From Mesorhizobium sp. (GTDB lineage Bacteria > Pseudomonadota > Alphaproteobacteria > Rhizobiales > Rhizobiaceae), in the NCBI RefSeq assembly GCF_024710845.1, contig NZ_JANJTZ010000037.1, positions 62,001 to 126,000 on the forward strand: a stretch of 64,000 bases of DNA, read 5' to 3'. Position numbers and translations under genes: made by a program. Below the pieces are notes generated by a model. It did no database searches and was not told the DNA's origin. It saw only the letters and a list, made by a program, of their open reading frames with translations. How positions within the stretch are numbered: position 1 is the first letter of the stretch; every line of letters begins with the position of its first letter. This document shows positions 32,014 through 40,973 of the stretch, piece by piece.

Positions 32014-32247
32014 ATGACCACCGACACCATTGCCCCCGAAGATCGCACCCTGCGCCCCGCCACCCGCAAGGCCGAGGCGAGCGCCCCCGGCCCCGGCGCA
32101 TTCTCGCCGCGAAACGATCCCCGGCTCGCCGAGATGGAGACGGGCGGCGCGCTCGGCACGTCGATGCTGGTGCTCTACCCGGTCTTCGCCTGCGTCATCG
32201 TGGTGCTCACCAGCCTGACGCTGTCGGGCGCCTCGATGCCGGTGTGA
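32014..32247 (+). CDS. Small single-pass membrane protein, hypothetical
   Basis: A 77-residue protein: a polar, proline-rich N-terminal half and one membrane segment at about 49-72 ([19 protein letters not shown]). No family recognised. It is divergent from hisS with 202 bp between the starts. Its TGA is 5 bp ahead of the start chosen for the next gene, and a second possible GTG start of that gene overlaps the TGA, so the two are likely cotranscribed. Confidence 0.6.
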   Translation: MTTDTIAPEDRTLRPATRKAEASAPGPGAFSPRNDPRLAEMETGGALGTSMLVLYPVFACVIVVLTSLTLSGASMPV

Positions 32248-32252
32248 CCGTC

Positions 32253-32660
32253 GTGCGCCATCTCTTCAGGCTCCTCGTTCTCGCCGCGATCTTTGCGACT
32301 GCGGCCGCCTGCGTGAGTTCGCAGACCGGCATCGCCGCCGTCGGTTGCCGTGGCGGCCACGAGCGGCTCGCCGGCCACTACTATCTCAACGGCGTGATGG
32401 AGGTCGGCTCCGAACTGCTGCTGCGCAAGGATGGCTCGTTCGAGTTCATGCTCGCCTATGGCGCCAACGACCAGTACGGCAAGGGCTGCTGGGCGCAGGA
32501 GGGCTCGAAGATTTCGCTGATCCCCGCCGATCAGAGCCGGGTGACCGGCCGCCAGACGCCGGAGAGCCGCGGTTTCACCGGCATCGTGTTGCAGGTCGAA
32601 GGCAACGGCCTCGTTTGGGACATCGGCGGCAGCGGCCACAGGGGCCGCTTCGAGAAATAG
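32253..32660 (+). CDS. Small exported protein, probable lipoprotein (paralogue 1)
   Basis: A 135-residue protein starting with GTG at 32253 (alternative GTG 32244). A hydrophobic leader ends in ATAAAC, a lipobox-like site. The mature part carries GVMEVGSELLLRKDGSFEF and AYGANDQYGKGCW, which recur almost unchanged in the gene at 32901. The repeated short beta-strand pattern suggests a small beta barrel or sandwich. Function unknown; I do not recognise the family. An intrinsic terminator follows. Confidence 0.7.
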   Translation: MRHLFRLLVLAAIFATAAACVSSQTGIAAVGCRGGHERLAGHYYLNGVMEVGSELLLRKDGSFEFMLAYGANDQYGKGCWAQEGSKISLIPADQSRVTGRQTPESRGFTGIVLQVEGNGLVWDIGGSGHRGRFEK

Positions 32661-32710
32661 GCGCCGCGCGCCGTTTGAATTCCGGCCTTCATGCCCCAGG
32701 CCGGATAATC

Positions 32711-32755
32711 GCCCCCTTCCCGGTCCGCCCGAGGACCGGCGGAGGGGGCATTTTT
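32711..32755 (+). terminator. Intrinsic terminator after paralogue 1
   Basis: GCCCCCTTCC... pairs with ...GGAGGGGGC around a GC-rich inner hairpin (CCGGTCC/GGACCGG), followed by five T. The surrounding 50 bp closely resemble the terminator after paralogue 2. Confidence 0.85.
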
Positions 32756-32900
32756 CCAGAGCGGGACGAGGTCCAGTCGAATCGTTCTGCCTGGGGAATC
32801 GGGACCAAGGCTTTCCCGCTGGCGCGTGACAGCGTGGTCGTCCCAACCAGCCTGAGGCCGGCCAGCCCGGTCCTTCCCATCCGAACGAGGAGACCCCGCG

Positions 32901-33314
32901 ATGCACCATTCCTTGCGAACCTTGCTGACCGCGGCCGCGCTGGCGACAGCCACCGTCGCAGCCCACGGCCCGGCCGGCGCGGCCTCGGCGCTCGGCCCCG
33001 CCTGCGGCAAGGGCGACGCGTATATTCCCGGACACTACTCGCTGCACGGCGTGATGGAGGTCGGCTCGGAGATCGTCCTGCGCAAGGACGGCTCGTTCGA
33101 GTTCTATCTCGCCTATGGCGCCAACGACCAGTACGGCAAGGGCTGCTGGACCCAGCACGGCAAGAATGTCGCGCTCATCCCTTCCGGGAAGCGGACAATC
33201 TCCGGCACGCATACGCCAGCCGACCGGCGCTTCACCGGCATGCTGCTGAAGGTCGACGGCCGGGATCTCGTCTGGGAAATCCCCTATGGCGGGAAGGGCC
33301 GATACAGGAAGTAG
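32901..33314 (+). CDS. Small secreted protein (paralogue 2)
   Basis: A 137-residue paralogue of the gene at 32253. The leader is a standard signal peptide with AGA-type cleavage near residue 27 and no lipobox, so this copy should be a soluble periplasmic or secreted protein. The core GVMEVGSEIVLRKDGSFEF and AYGANDQYGKGCW is conserved. GAGGAGACC lies upstream of the ATG. Function unknown. Confidence 0.75.
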   Translation: MHHSLRTLLTAAALATATVAAHGPAGAASALGPACGKGDAYIPGHYSLHGVMEVGSEIVLRKDGSFEFYLAYGANDQYGKGCWTQHGKNVALIPSGKRTISGTHTPADRRFTGMLLKVDGRDLVWEIPYGGKGRYRK

Positions 33315-33358
33315 ACGCCCGTTTCACGAAATCCAGCATATGCCCCGGGCCGGATAGT

Positions 33359-33403
33359 CGCCCCCTTCCCGATCCGCCCGAGGGTTGCGAAGGGGGCGCT
33401 TTT
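33359..33403 (+). terminator. Intrinsic terminator after paralogue 2
   Basis: CGCCCCCTTC pairs with GAAGGGGGCG and is followed by CTTTT. The stem, the inner GATCCGCCCGAGG loop and the preceding GGCCGGATA box match the terminator after paralogue 1, so the duplication included the terminator. Confidence 0.85.
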
Positions 33404-33405
33404 CC

Positions 33406-33825
33406 TCAGCCGGACGGCCGCCGGTCGCGGTGATAAGTCAGCGCCATCGCCACGCAATGAGACAGCGCCTGCTCGTCGAGCGGCCCGCCGGGCTCGATCA
33501 GGATCGATCGCTTGCCCTCATAGTCGAAGACATCCGGATAAAGCTCACGGAAACGTTCGACCAGGCCCGTATGACAGATGAAATGCATCGCCACGCGGCC
33601 GTCGCGCAGCGCTGCGAGACGGACCGAACTGCCGACGCCGGCCTTCGCCGGGGTGTAGGACGGCTCACCCCATTTCAGGCTTTCGGCCAGTGGACCGACA
33701 CCTCCGATCTCCCCGGCGACACGGTGGACGAGTTCCCGAAGCCGCAACAACTCGTTGCCGGCCCGCTTAGGCAGGCCACCGAAATAGGCGGCGGCGCCGG
33801 GCTCAACGGGGACGGACGAAGGCAT
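33406..33825 (-). CDS. DUF1801 domain-containing protein
   Basis: A 139-residue cytoplasmic protein matching DUF1801/YdhG-type sequences (ESLKWGEPSYT, RVAMHFICHTGLVERFRELYPDVF). Function unknown. ATG 33825 lies inside the 3' end of tag, an overlap of 23 bp in another frame, so it is probably coupled to tag. It converges on the secreted-protein pair with the terminator between. Confidence 0.82.
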   Translation of the reverse strand: MPSSVPVEPGAAAYFGGLPKRAGNELLRLRELVHRVAGEIGGVGPLAESLKWGEPSYTPAKAGVGSSVRLAALRDGRVAMHFICHTGLVERFRELYPDVFDYEGKRSILIEPGGPLDEQALSHCVAMALTYHRDRRPSG

Positions 33826-34441
33826 GGCGCTCCCTCTCGATCGCCGGACGGCAGACGCAGCCCTCGATATGGTCGTTGACCAGGCCCATCGCCTGCATGA
33901 AGGCATAGACGGTCGTCGGCCCGACGAAGCTCCAGCCGCGCTTCTTCAATTCCTTCGAGATGCGTTTCGACACCTCGGTCGTCGGATTGGCGCGCAGGTG
34001 TTCGAGGTCGATCCGCCCCGGCCGCTCCGCATCGCCCGGCTCGAAGCGCCAGAAGAAGGCGGCGAGCGAGCCCGCCTCCTCGATCAGTTCGCCGGCGCGC
34101 TTGGCGTTATTGATCACCGAGCGGATCTTGCCCTGATGGCGCACGATGCCCTTGTCGGCCAAAAGCCGCTCGACATCAGCCTCGCCGTAGCGCGCGATCT
34201 TCTCGTGGTCGAAATTATCGAAGGCGGCGCGGAAGTTTTCCCGCTTGCGCAGGATGGTGAGCCAGGACAGGCCGGACTGGAATCCTTCGAGGCAGAGCTT
34301 TTCGAACAGGCGGCGGTCGTCGGCGACGGGCCGGCCCCACTCTTGGTCGTGGTAGTGCAGATAGTCCGGCAGATTGCCGTGCCAGAAGCAGCGCACGGCC
34401 CCGTCCGGTCCCTCGATCAGCCCGCCTGCCAGTTCCGCCAT
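33803..34441 (-). CDS. tag: DNA-3-methyladenine glycosylase I
   Basis: A 212-residue Tag-type glycosylase that removes 3-methyladenine from alkylated DNA. The N-terminal RCFWHGNLPDYLHYHDQEWGRP and C-terminal GCVCRPA give the expected zinc-binding Cys/His set. LCLEGFQSGLSWLTILRKRENFR is a strong family signature. It is divergent from the L,D-transpeptidase gene. Normal length. Confidence 0.95.
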   Translation of the reverse strand: MAELAGGLIEGPDGAVRCFWHGNLPDYLHYHDQEWGRPVADDRRLFEKLCLEGFQSGLSWLTILRKRENFRAAFDNFDHEKIARYGEADVERLLADKGIVRHQGKIRSVINNAKRAGELIEEAGSLAAFFWRFEPGDAERPGRIDLEHLRANPTTEVSKRISKELKKRGWSFVGPTTVYAFMQAMGLVNDHIEGCVCRPAIERERHAFVRPR

Positions 34442-34646
34442 CCGTCCGTTTCTCCGCCCTGAACCCGATTCACCGACCGTTCACCAGTTTCCTGAACCGG
34501 CCGGTAACCACACCAAATGGTTTCCGCGATCGGCGGCTTTTTATCAATTCCGATTCACCATTTGCTACCGGAGCCGACGCAATCTCCTGACACATACGGC
34601 GCCTCTCCCGCCGACCCAAGTGACGTGTGAACGAGAGTATTGTGTG

Positions 34647-35414
34647 ATGCTGCGTATCCTTCTTCTCGCCGGTGCGGCGACCGCCGCAATTGCCGCCGCC
34701 CAACCCGCTGCCGCGCAGAGCCGCTATGCCGAGCCGCCGCCGCTGATGGTCAGCCCCGACCTCTCGGCGCCCTGGGTAATGCAGCTGAAGCGCTCGCCCA
34801 ACGGGCGCCGCATGGCGGCACCCGCCATCCGTCGCACCGTCTCGATGAGCCAGCCGCAACTGCGCCAGCTTCGCCGTGTCGAGCGCCAGACCGCCGATCC
34901 GACGATCCGCACCGCGGCCGTGCGCGTGCCTCCGGCACCGGAACAGCAGTACCGCATCGACCCGAAATATCTGCCGCAGGAGGTCGAGTATTCCGGCCCG
35001 CACGGCGCCGGCACGATCGTCATCGATACGACCGATAATTTCCTCTACCTCGTCGAGGCCGGCGGCAAGGCGCGACGCTACGGCGTCGGCACCGGCAAGC
35101 CGGGCTTCGAATGGGCCGGCACGCACAAGGTGTCGCAGAAGAAGGAATGGCCGGACTGGCGGCCGCCGGCGGAGATGATTGTGCGCGAGCGCGCCAAGGG
35201 CCGCATCCTGCCGGTGCACATGGAAGGCGGGCCGGCCAATCCGCTGGGCGCGCGCGCGCTTTATCTCGGCTCGACGCTCTACCGCATCCACGGCACCAAC
35301 CAGCCCTGGACGATCGGCGGCGCGGTGTCGTCCGGCTGCATCCGCATGCGCAACGAGGACGTGGTCGACCTCTACGGGCGCGTCAGCGTCGGCACCAAGG
35401 TCGTGGTGATGTAA
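34647..35414 (+). CDS. L,D-transpeptidase (YkuD family)
   Basis: A 255-residue exported enzyme. A signal peptide covers residues 1-24 (ending AAA-Q). The YkuD catalytic motif is intact: HGTN with H215 and SSGCIRM with C231. It forms 3-3 cross-links in peptidoglycan or attaches proteins to it. Rhizobiales carry many such paralogues. ATG 34647 is chosen because it starts the signal peptide. A strong terminator follows. Confidence 0.93.
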   Translation: MLRILLLAGAATAAIAAAQPAAAQSRYAEPPPLMVSPDLSAPWVMQLKRSPNGRRMAAPAIRRTVSMSQPQLRQLRRVERQTADPTIRTAAVRVPPAPEQQYRIDPKYLPQEVEYSGPHGAGTIVIDTTDNFLYLVEAGGKARRYGVGTGKPGFEWAGTHKVSQKKEWPDWRPPAEMIVRERAKGRILPVHMEGGPANPLGARALYLGSTLYRIHGTNQPWTIGGAVSSGCIRMRNEDVVDLYGRVSVGTKVVVM

Positions 35415-35493
35415 TCCCGGAGAGGGATGGCCGCACCGGGGGACGGGGCGGCCGCGGCGACGGGGAGGCTGCGGGGAGCCGACCTGTCGCGAC

Positions 35494-35527
35494 AAGGGCA
35501 GCGCGATCGCCGTCGCGCTGCCCTTTT
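35494..35527 (+). terminator. Intrinsic terminator after L,D-transpeptidase gene
   Basis: A perfect 12-bp stem AAGGGCAGCGCG/CGCGCTGCCCTT with an 8-base loop and trailing TTTT. Confidence 0.92.
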
Positions 35528-35633
35528 CCGTTTGCGGACCGGCGAAGCCCGCTTCTCATACGATTGCGGAATCGCCCGATCTTGCCTAAGCCTTGGCCTG
35601 CCGGAAGCCTCCGGCCGATCGGGGAGGGGATCG

Positions 35634-36497
35634 TTGGACACACTCATCACGGTATTCCTGCCGCTGGCGCTGGCGGTCATCATGTTCTCGCTGGGCCTTG
35701 GGCTAACGGTGGCGGACTTCGTCCGCGTCGTCACCCAGCCGCGCGCCTATGCGCTCGGCGCCGTCTCGCAGCTGGTCGTCATTCCGCTGGTGGCCTATGC
35801 GCTGGCCCTGGCGTTCAAGCTGTCGCCTGAACTGGCAGTCGGCATGATGATCCTGTCGCTCAGCCCGGGCGGGGTGACGTCGAACCTGTTGACCAAGCTG
35901 GCGAAGGGCGACGTGGCGCTTGCGGTGTCGCTGACGGGGACGACGAGCCTGATCGCCGTGGTGACGATGCCTCTGCTCGCCGCCTTCTTCGCCGACCATT
36001 TCATGGGCGCCGACGCGCCGCCGATCAATATCACCTCGCTCGGCTTCACCATGTTCCTGATCACCGCGCTGCCGGTGCTGCTCGGCCTTCTGCTGCGGCG
36101 CTATGCGACCGATGTCGCGCAGGCGATCGAGAAACCGCTGGAGAAGGTGGCCGTGGCGCTGTTCGTGGTGGTGGTTCTTGGCGCGCTGGCGTCGAACTGG
36201 CGGCTGTTCGTCGACAGCCTTCTGCTCCTGGGACCGAGCCTCGTGCTGCTCAACATCATCCTGCTCGGCTTCGGACTGGCGGCGGGCAAGCTATTCGGAC
36301 TGAAGGGCGCCGAGGCGACGGCGATCTCGATCGAGACGGGCGTGCACAACGCGACGGTCGGCATCACGGTCGGCACGCTGATCGCGGAAGCGGCGAGCGG
36401 CCTGCCGCCATTCTCGCTCCCCTCCGGCGTTTACGGCATCACCATGTATCTGGTGACGATCCCGTTCGTGCTGTGGCGGAGACGGGTAGCGGGTTAG
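35634..36497 (+). CDS. Bile acid:sodium symporter family transporter
   Basis: A 287-residue membrane protein with about nine to ten segments, matching the BASS/SBF family (SLSPGGVTSNLLTKLAKGDVALAVS and EATAISIETGVHNATVGI, the two conserved substrate-site regions). It probably moves an organic anion with sodium; pantoate, pyruvate or sterol-like substrates are known for relatives. The start is TTG at 35634, preceded by GGGGAGGGG. It is convergent with, and 2 bp from, the DUF1963-like gene. Confidence 0.87.
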   Translation: MDTLITVFLPLALAVIMFSLGLGLTVADFVRVVTQPRAYALGAVSQLVVIPLVAYALALAFKLSPELAVGMMILSLSPGGVTSNLLTKLAKGDVALAVSLTGTTSLIAVVTMPLLAAFFADHFMGADAPPINITSLGFTMFLITALPVLLGLLLRRYATDVAQAIEKPLEKVAVALFVVVVLGALASNWRLFVDSLLLLGPSLVLLNIILLGFGLAAGKLFGLKGAEATAISIETGVHNATVGITVGTLIAEAASGLPPFSLPSGVYGITMYLVTIPFVLWRRRVAG

Positions 36498-36499
36498 TG

Positions 36500-37516
36500 T
36501 CAAGTCCATTGCGCAAAGGTACAGCTCGTCCGGGTTTCATCATCCCAAAACACGTAGAGCAAACCACCGCTACCCCACAGGAAAACGTCGCCGTTTCCGG
36601 CATCGAGGAACGAGTCGAACTGGGCAAGAAAGCTCATCGGGCGTTCGCTGCCGGGCATCGCCGGTATCTCCGGGTAATGGATCCAGGATGGCAACCCACC
36701 GACACGGAACAGGTTCTGACCCCCGACCCCCCAGATTTGTCTCGTCCACCGCTGCGGCGTAGGCGCGAGACGAGCGCCTTTCGGCATCGGATACACTTCA
36801 TCGAAATCGAAGCAAGGCTCGGGAAGCGGGCTGATCTGTCTCGGCTTGCCGTCCTGGTCGTGCGAGAAGAAGGCCGGGCCGGGACAGTTCGCGCAAGTCT
36901 CCAGTGTGAGCCGGTCCAGAGATACACCCAGACCCTCGGGGACAGTGTTGAGAGTTACGAGATGCACCCTGGGATGTCCGCAGGCGAGACATCGGACCGC
37001 GGACTTCCCGCCTACGACGACCGTCTCGCCCTTCGCCGGTAGGCTCCACGTCGGATGAAGTCTCCTTCGCGGACTAACCTTCGAGGCGGGTGGAGGCTCT
37101 TCAAAAGCGAAATGCCAGGCGATTTGGTTGGCCAGTGGGTTGGGCGACTCGAACCACCAGCGATAGTCGGTCAGTTGGCGCAGCGTCTCGATGGGAAAGG
37201 CATCGGGCACCTGACAGGCGATCAAAGAGGTAAGCTCGTGGACCGGCTTCCCGGAGACGGACACTCTCGCTGCGAATTCTCTCAGGTCACTCTCAGCGAG
37301 ACTGCAGACCGCCTGTTCGAGAAGAGTGTCGGCGTTCGGAAATTGCTCATCGCTTTCGATTACCACAGAAAGAAGCTTCCTTAGGAAGGACGAGTCGTCG
37401 CTACGATCGGCGAACATAAGTTGCTCTGCAGATCGCAAGCGACGCTGGAACGTGTCCGGCGGCCCGGGCCGGAGCAGATCAAGGATGTTCGCAATCTCTG
37501 CCGCTTCGTCAATCAT
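36500..37516 (-). CDS. Hypothetical protein with DUF1963/YwqG-like C-terminus
   Basis: A 338-residue protein (349 if TTG 37549 is used). The C-terminal third resembles YwqG/DUF1963: FRVGGLPSWIHYPEIP, MSFLAQFDSF and a late GGLLYVFWDDE. A middle CLACGH...CANCPGP pair of cysteine motifs could bind zinc. The N-terminal part is not recognised. Base composition is visibly less GC-rich than flanking genes and codon use is more even, suggesting acquisition. It lies in the same direction as glcF, about 50 bp downstream. Function unknown; DUF1963 proteins often occur in accessory regions. Confidence 0.65.
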   Translation of the reverse strand: MIDEAAEIANILDLLRPGPPDTFQRRLRSAEQLMFADRSDDSSFLRKLLSVVIESDEQFPNADTLLEQAVCSLAESDLREFAARVSVSGKPVHELTSLIACQVPDAFPIETLRQLTDYRWWFESPNPLANQIAWHFAFEEPPPASKVSPRRRLHPTWSLPAKGETVVVGGKSAVRCLACGHPRVHLVTLNTVPEGLGVSLDRLTLETCANCPGPAFFSHDQDGKPRQISPLPEPCFDFDEVYPMPKGARLAPTPQRWTRQIWGVGGQNLFRVGGLPSWIHYPEIPAMPGSERPMSFLAQFDSFLDAGNGDVFLWGSGGLLYVFWDDETRTSCTFAQWT

Positions 37517-37565
37517 CCACTCGTGTTCCGTCAATTGTCGTTGTTCCAATTGACAAAGCGTAACC

Positions 37566-38864
37566 CTAGAGTCCCTCCGGCCTCGGCCCGCCCCAGGCCC
37601 AGTCGAGCAGTTCGACCGTGTGCACCACGGGCAGGCTCGTGCCGCCGCCGATCTGCGTCATACAGCCGATATTGCCGGTGGCGACCAGCGCTGCGCCCGT
37701 GGCCTCGATGTTGGCCACCTTGCGGGTGCGCAGCTTTGCCGCGATCTCCGGTTGAAGGATGTTGTAAGTGCCGGCCGAGCCGCAGCAGAGGTGACCCTCG
37801 CGCGGTTCCCTCACGAGGAAGCCGGCGCGGGTCAAGAGATCCTTCGGCTGGCGGGTGATCTTCTGGCCGTGCTGCATCGAGCAGGCGGAGTGATATGCGA
37901 CCGTGAGGCCGGGCTTCAACGAAGGTTCGGGCAGGTCGACAGAGGCGAGGTATTCGGTGACATCCTTCGCCAGCGCCGAGACCCGCGCGGCCTTGCCGGC
38001 ATAGGCCGGGTCGAGGCGCAGCATGAAGCCGTAGTCCTTGATCGTCGTCCCACAGCCCGACGCGGTGATGACGATGGCGTCGAGCCCGCCGCGATCGATC
38101 TCGCGTGTCCAGACGTCGACATTCGTCCGTGCCGCGGCGAGTGCCGCCTCCTCGCGGCCCATGTGATGCACGAGCGCGCCGCAGCAGGCCTCGCCCTCGG
38201 CTACCACGACCTCGACGCCGAGGCGGGTGAGCAGGCGGACCGTCGCCTCGTTGATGGCAGGGTCGAGCACCGATTGCGCGCAGCCGGTCAGCAGCGCAAC
38301 GCGGCCACGCTTTACGCCGGTGGCTACGTGGGTGGCGGGCGTCGAGACGGCGGAGGCAGCGGGCACGGCGCGCGGTGCCATCGCCAGCATCGCGGCGAGC
38401 GGCTTCAGCGCCTTCACCTTGGCGAACAGCGGCGCGAAGGGGCGGCCGAGCGCGGCTAACTTCAACGCCGCGCGGAAGCGGGCCGGATAGGGCAGTACCT
38501 GCGCGAGGACCGAACGGATCGCGCGATCGATGATCGGTCGGCGATACGTCTCCTCGATATGCGCCCGCGCATGGTCGACGAGGTGCATGTAGTGCACGCC
38601 CGACGGGCAGGTCGTCATGCAGGCGAGGCAGGAGAGGCAGCGGTCGATATGGGTCACGATCTCCGCGTCGGCCGGGCGGCCGTTCTCCAGCATGTCCTTG
38701 ATCAAGTAGATACGCCCGCGCGGGCTGTCGAGCTCGTTGCCGAGGGTCACATAGGTCGGGCAAGTGGCGGTGCAGAAGCCGCAGTGAACGCATTTGCGCA
38801 GGATCTTCTCCGATTCCGCCACGTGCGGATCGGCGAGCTGGGCGAGGGAGAAGGTAGTTTGCAT
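37566..38864 (-). CDS. glcF: Glycolate oxidase iron-sulfur subunit
   Basis: A 432-residue protein with two [4Fe-4S] ferredoxin motifs, C25-C28-C31-C35 and C76-C79-C82-C86, followed by two CCG-type domains (ACCGALVHH and LCCGSAGTYN). It passes electrons from glycolate oxidation to the membrane chain. ATG 38864 gives the usual MQTTFSLAQLAD start; an upstream frame extension to 38900 is rejected. It belongs with glcE and glcD upstream, but a DUF4870 gene separates it from glcE. Confidence 0.95.
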   Translation of the reverse strand: MQTTFSLAQLADPHVAESEKILRKCVHCGFCTATCPTYVTLGNELDSPRGRIYLIKDMLENGRPADAEIVTHIDRCLSCLACMTTCPSGVHYMHLVDHARAHIEETYRRPIIDRAIRSVLAQVLPYPARFRAALKLAALGRPFAPLFAKVKALKPLAAMLAMAPRAVPAASAVSTPATHVATGVKRGRVALLTGCAQSVLDPAINEATVRLLTRLGVEVVVAEGEACCGALVHHMGREEAALAAARTNVDVWTREIDRGGLDAIVITASGCGTTIKDYGFMLRLDPAYAGKAARVSALAKDVTEYLASVDLPEPSLKPGLTVAYHSACSMQHGQKITRQPKDLLTRAGFLVREPREGHLCCGSAGTYNILQPEIAAKLRTRKVANIEATGAALVATGNIGCMTQIGGGTSLPVVHTVELLDWAWGGPRPEGL

Positions 38865-38934
38865 TACGTGCCTATTCTCCCCGAATTCCGGAAGCGGCAA
38901 CAGGGCGTGAACTGCGGCACGCCCTTCGCCGTGG

Positions 38935-39315
38935 TCAGATCAGCCAGCTGTCCGGGTTCTTCACCGCCTCTCCCCTGCCCGCGGCCTGGAGGCCGATGAT
39001 GCAGCGGACGATGATCCAGACAGCGACAGCGACGAGCAGCAGGAAGCCGATCAGCAGCATCATTAGGATCACCGCGACGAAGCCGTAGAGCAAACCAATC
39101 CAGAAGGTGCGGATCAGATAGGTGTAGTGCGTATCGACCCAGCCGCCCACCTTATCGCGGTTGATGTAGGCCATGATCAGACCGACCAGCGGCAGGACCG
39201 GGATGAACATGCCGGCGATATAGAGGAAGTAGACGATCTGGACGTTGGTCTTGCCCGGCTCCAGCCACTGGTCGGTCTGGCGGGGTGCGGCGGGCGGCGT
39301 GTTCATGTCGGTCAT
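38935..39315 (-). CDS. DUF4870-like small membrane protein
   Basis: A 126-residue protein with a polar N-terminus, then three membrane segments (about 28-50, 68-85, 85-108), resembling the DUF4870 family. Function unknown. ATG 39315 is preceded by GAGGGG. It sits between glcE and glcF on the same strand, a place where the three glc genes are often contiguous. Confidence 0.8.
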   Translation of the reverse strand: MTDMNTPPAAPRQTDQWLEPGKTNVQIVYFLYIAGMFIPVLPLVGLIMAYINRDKVGGWVDTHYTYLIRTFWIGLLYGFVAVILMMLLIGFLLLVAVAVWIIVRCIIGLQAAGRGEAVKNPDSWLI

Positions 39316-39354
39316 GTCGTTCCCCTCGTTTGGTGGTCTCAATCTAGCAGAAGT

Positions 39355-40569
39355 TCATACAGCCGCCATACGGCCGGGATTGAGGATGCCCTTCGGGTCG
39401 AATTCCGACCTGAGCCGTGACGAGAGCGCGCCCAGGGCTCCGGACTGCAGCTCGAAGGCCGGAACGGCCGCCCGGACGGGAGCCGCGGCGCGGACCAGCG
39501 TGGCATGGCCGCCGCCCAGCCTGCGGACGAGCGTCCGCACTATATCGGCTTCGGGCTCGCTTTCCATGCGCAGCCAGACGAGGCCGCCCTGCCAGTCGTA
39601 GAAGGCATCGACCGCCGCCTGCAGGCGCAGCGCTGCGACCAGCTTCCAGCCCTCGGACGGCGCCATCGAGACGCGCCAGACCGGACGGTCCGTGCCGTCG
39701 GCGAAGGGTTCGACATCGCGGATGCCGGCCCACAGCGCGCGGGAGCGCTCCGCCTCGAGGGTTTCGATATGGCCGCCGAACAGGTCCGACAGCATGGCGA
39801 CGCGATAGGCGACGGACGGGCCGAAGCCTTCGACGCGCAGCAGTGTCGCAGGATCGGAGCCGAGCATGCCGTCCGCCACGCGCGCGGCAACACGTTCCGG
39901 CAAGTGCGCGGCGGCCGAGACCTCGGCGCTTGAGCCGAGAGCGGCCGCCATCGCGGCGGAGGCTTTCTCGTCATCGAGGCGGCGCAGCGCGACGGTGGTC
40001 TCGGTCTCGGCACGCGGTAGGACCTTGAAGGTCAGATCGGTGACGACGGCGAGCGTGCCCCAGGAACCGGCCATCGCCTTGGAGAGATCGTAGCCGGTGA
40101 CGTTCTTGACGACGCGTCCGCCCGACTTGAAGGCCTCGCCGCGACCCGACACGCAATAAACGCCGAGGATGTGGTCGCGCGCCGCACCGGCCTTCAGCCG
40201 GCGGGGGCCGGACAGGTTGGTGGCGAGGACACCTCCAATCGTGCCGGACTTACCCCCCCGACCCGGCGAGCCGCCGTGCAGTGGCGCATAGTCCATCGGC
40301 TCGAAGGCAAGTTCCTGGCCGCGTTCGGCCAGCATCGCCTCGATCTCGGCGAGCGGCGTACCGGCGCGGGCAGAGAGAACCAGTTCCTCGGGCTCGTAGA
40401 GCGTGACGCCGGTGAGCCGCGACAGGTCGATCGCGTGCTCGGTCTGTGCCGGCCGCCCGATGCCGCGCTTGGAGCCGCGGCCGACGATTTCCAGCGGTTG
40501 CTCTTCGCCGGCCGCCCAACGGACGGCGTCGAGGACTTCGGCGGATGTGTGGGGAGTGAAGGTGGTCAT
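39355..40569 (-). CDS. glcE: Glycolate oxidase FAD-binding subunit
   Basis: A 404-residue FAD-binding type 4 protein. The FAD-contacting segments IVGRGSKRGIG, GGSPGRGGKSGTIGGVLATN and FKSGGRVVKNVTGYDLSK are present. With GlcD and GlcF it oxidises glycolate to glyoxylate. Its ATG overlaps the vapC stop (ATGA), so translation is coupled to the toxin gene. Confidence 0.95.
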   Translation of the reverse strand: MTTFTPHTSAEVLDAVRWAAGEEQPLEIVGRGSKRGIGRPAQTEHAIDLSRLTGVTLYEPEELVLSARAGTPLAEIEAMLAERGQELAFEPMDYAPLHGGSPGRGGKSGTIGGVLATNLSGPRRLKAGAARDHILGVYCVSGRGEAFKSGGRVVKNVTGYDLSKAMAGSWGTLAVVTDLTFKVLPRAETETTVALRRLDDEKASAAMAAALGSSAEVSAAAHLPERVAARVADGMLGSDPATLLRVEGFGPSVAYRVAMLSDLFGGHIETLEAERSRALWAGIRDVEPFADGTDRPVWRVSMAPSEGWKLVAALRLQAAVDAFYDWQGGLVWLRMESEPEADIVRTLVRRLGGGHATLVRAAAPVRAAVPAFELQSGALGALSSRLRSEFDPKGILNPGRMAAV

Positions 40570-40973
40570 GTTCCGGCAGTGGCCAGTTCGGCGGACATAC
40601 CGACCGCTTTGACGCGGGCAACGGCCTTGCGGTCGAATGAAACAAACCTATCGGCGCCCATGGATATGCCGGCAGCCGCAATAACACCGTCGGCGAAATC
40701 CCCGCCGGCATCCATCACATCGAGCCCCGCGCCCACTGCCCGGGTGTCGGTTTCGACATTGCCTCGCTGAACTATCATGCGGATCGACGCTGAAATCTGT
40801 GCCTTCGACAATTCGTAGGTGCGTTCGAGAACCCAGGCGAATTCGCAGAGGCACGGCAGAGGTAGGACGACGACCTCTGCGCCGGTAAGAAGCCTCAACG
40901 CCGTTTCTGCCTGAGAAACATCGTCTCTTACGATGACGCGAACGAGGATGTTGGTGTCGGCGGTGATTTTCAT
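40566..40973 (-). CDS. vapC: VapC-type PIN domain ribonuclease toxin
   Basis: A 135-residue PIN-domain protein. The four acidic metal-binding residues of VapC toxins are in place: D6 (TADTN), E44 (CEFAWVLE), D95 (FADGVI, with D92 nearby) and D114 (SFDRKAV). Members cleave tRNA or rRNA and stop translation. It overlaps the AbrB-type antitoxin gene by 4 bp upstream and glcE by 4 bp downstream, so it is locked between glcD and glcE. Active-site integrity suggests a working toxin. Confidence 0.9.
   Translation of the reverse strand: MKITADTNILVRVIVRDDVSQAETALRLLTGAEVVVLPLPCLCEFAWVLERTYELSKAQISASIRMIVQRGNVETDTRAVGAGLDVMDAGGDFADGVIAAAGISMGADRFVSFDRKAVARVKAVGMSAELATAGT

Noticed and set aside
31812..32159. 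In-frame upstream extension of hisS to 32159
   Set aside because: The extension runs antisense through the small membrane protein gene, has no family similarity, and ATG 31811 gives the normal HisRS start.
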